Shown here piece by piece: positions 63,027 to 64,000 of a stretch of DNA of 64,000 bases (its first letter is position 1; every line of letters starts with the position of its first letter). Location: assembly GCA_037576195.1 (NCBI GenBank), contig CM075101.1, positions 12,152,001 through 12,216,000 on the forward strand, given 5' to 3'. Source of the DNA: Phytoseiulus persimilis. Taxonomy: Eukaryota; Arthropoda; Arachnida; Mesostigmata; Phytoseiidae. The notes beneath the pieces were generated by a model. It worked only from the letters and a program-made list of their open reading frames with translations, was not told the DNA's origin and ran no database searches. The translations under genes were made by a program, and so were the position numbers.

Positions 63027-63817
63027 GTGCCTGGAGACGTGATACTGAACAGATCACCGATACCATCGTTCTAACGCCTCGTCAGAGCCGAAGACGAAGG
63101 GGAGAAACCACAACTCCTCGATATCCTTCCCAGAATAAAGTTTCGACATGAGAGAGAACTTTGTATGATTTCCAGGAAGCTTCTCCTCTTTCATGAGGAA
63201 GAAGGTTCTATCATTAAGGGACACCGAGATCTCAAAACACATCTCGTGGAGACTTGTTTGTTACAACTCGAACTTGATCGAATGGGGCCGGAAACATAGG
63301 TTGAACGTTTCAAGTCACGAAATCTTCGACTAATTATCCTGATGCAGAAGGGATGATCTTGTATTTTGGAGCCTCCCGTCCGATGAATGTAGTCAGCAAT
63401 GTCGGGTTCAACTGCTCACGATCCGCTGAGGAAGTGTTGCAAACTCTGAAATGTGGAATTGGCACCGACTTCAAAGAGTGCCCAAAGGCATGCGTCTCCG
63501 TTGAGTTGGGATGACTCACGTGGATTCAACGTCCTGATTCTCTAGTTTTTTTTATTGGGAATCCTCGAGGTCGTCTTTTGAGCTGCTTCCAAATTTTGTA
63601 TCACTCCAAATTACTGCTCTTGTCTTCGATATCATCGTTGCGGTCTTTAAAAAAGGCCTATGTTCTCGGTTCCGACCAGTGCATGAGAGATCCCCATTCT
63701 CTGGTAAGACTTCACCACGATTCTTCCATCGACCCACACGATCGCCACTCCCGCTGTACTCTGTTCATTCATCATACCAGATGCGCGGTTATTTATATAT
63801 TTTTATATATAAGGTAA
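63027..63817. other. Unique DNA between facing repeat copies; short open frames only
   Basis: Two minus-strand open segments (63519-63334 and 63242-63054) look protein-like, for example FFLMKEEKLPGNHTKF and GSDEALERWYR before a stop. A plus-strand frame over 63350-63513 is open as well. I found no splice pair joining them and no family. Confidence 0.3.
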
Positions 63818-63890
63818 AAATTATTTGCGGTTGTCAACCGCGGTTGAATAACCATTGCAAAGCCTACCGTCAAGTCCCGCGGATCAGGAC
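63818..63890. repeat. Inverted divergent copy of the 62.88-62.94 kb repeat
   Basis: Contains gcggttg-t-caaccgc and the perfect 12-bp palindrome caaccgcggttg (63835-63846), followed by ttgcaaagcctaccgtcaag and tcccgcgga. These match, in order, the reverse complement of 62881-62940 (ttgcaaaacctacttgacg, tcccgcaga). The two copies face each other and flank about 0.8 kb. Confidence 0.6.
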
Positions 63891-64000
63891 TCAAGGTTAG
63901 TTGATTATCTGACCTATAGAACTCGTTCTTCGTTATGCTTCCAAGCGAATGTGAGAACCATTCGCGCGAACGGAAATTCCACCCTATTCGCGGTCCCTGA

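Overview
The window is nuclear DNA of an intron-bearing animal, most likely an arthropod. It holds spliced genes with canonical GT/AG introns, AATAAA signals and a degraded LINE, and no bacterial-style operons. The gene complement (AMFR/gp78, SLC41, TM2D3/almondex, ANKLE2, a DDI protein that still has its UBA domain, TSSC4) is animal. The sequence is CpG- and TCGA-rich, and short introns (75-160 nt) occur beside a very long one. A mite or other chelicerate is possible, but that is a guess. Stop codons are sparse in this composition, so most open frames of 60-220 codons are chance; genes are called only where family similarity and splice phase agree.

Left half (1-31.6 kb): one minus-strand gene, the ER ubiquitin ligase AMFR (gp78), dominates. 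Four clear exons (4042-615) encode the membrane region, the RING finger and the conserved block after it. A fifth, more N-terminal exon is recognised at 31622-31445 because it ends in the right phase and residues to precede exon 4042. If so, AMFR has a 27.4-kb intron that contains a complete single-exon SLC41-type magnesium transporter gene on the opposite strand (20988-22709) and a degenerate non-LTR retrotransposon piece (about 25.8-26.4 kb). The C-terminal CUE/VIM part of AMFR lies beyond the left edge, and its first coding exon was not found.

Middle (31.6-48.8 kb): no gene recognised. There are simple repeats and one exon-like segment with good splice sites at 40732-40834.

Right part (48.8-64 kb), gene-dense: TM2D3/almondex (+, two exons) converges with an ANKLE2 homologue (-, nine exons, 740 codons, every splice phase consistent). 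ANKLE2 is head-to-head, about 1 kb away, with a DDI1/DDI2-family retropepsin gene (+, ten exons, 408 aa). DDI intron 2 contains a complete three-exon antisense gene for the U5 snRNP factor TSSC4 (305 aa). The last 1.3 kb is inverted-repeat DNA: a foldback at 62.7-62.9 kb and AACCGCGGTT-type palindromes with a second, inverted copy at 63.8 kb.

Functionally the genes are housekeeping: ER-associated degradation (AMFR), proteasome shuttle/protease (DDI), nuclear-envelope reassembly (ANKLE2), spliceosome recycling (TSSC4), a Notch-linked TM2 protein (TM2D3) and Mg2+ transport (SLC41). The distinctive feature is gene architecture: two genes nested antisense in host introns, and a divergent gene pair. 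No convincing novel multi-gene system was seen.
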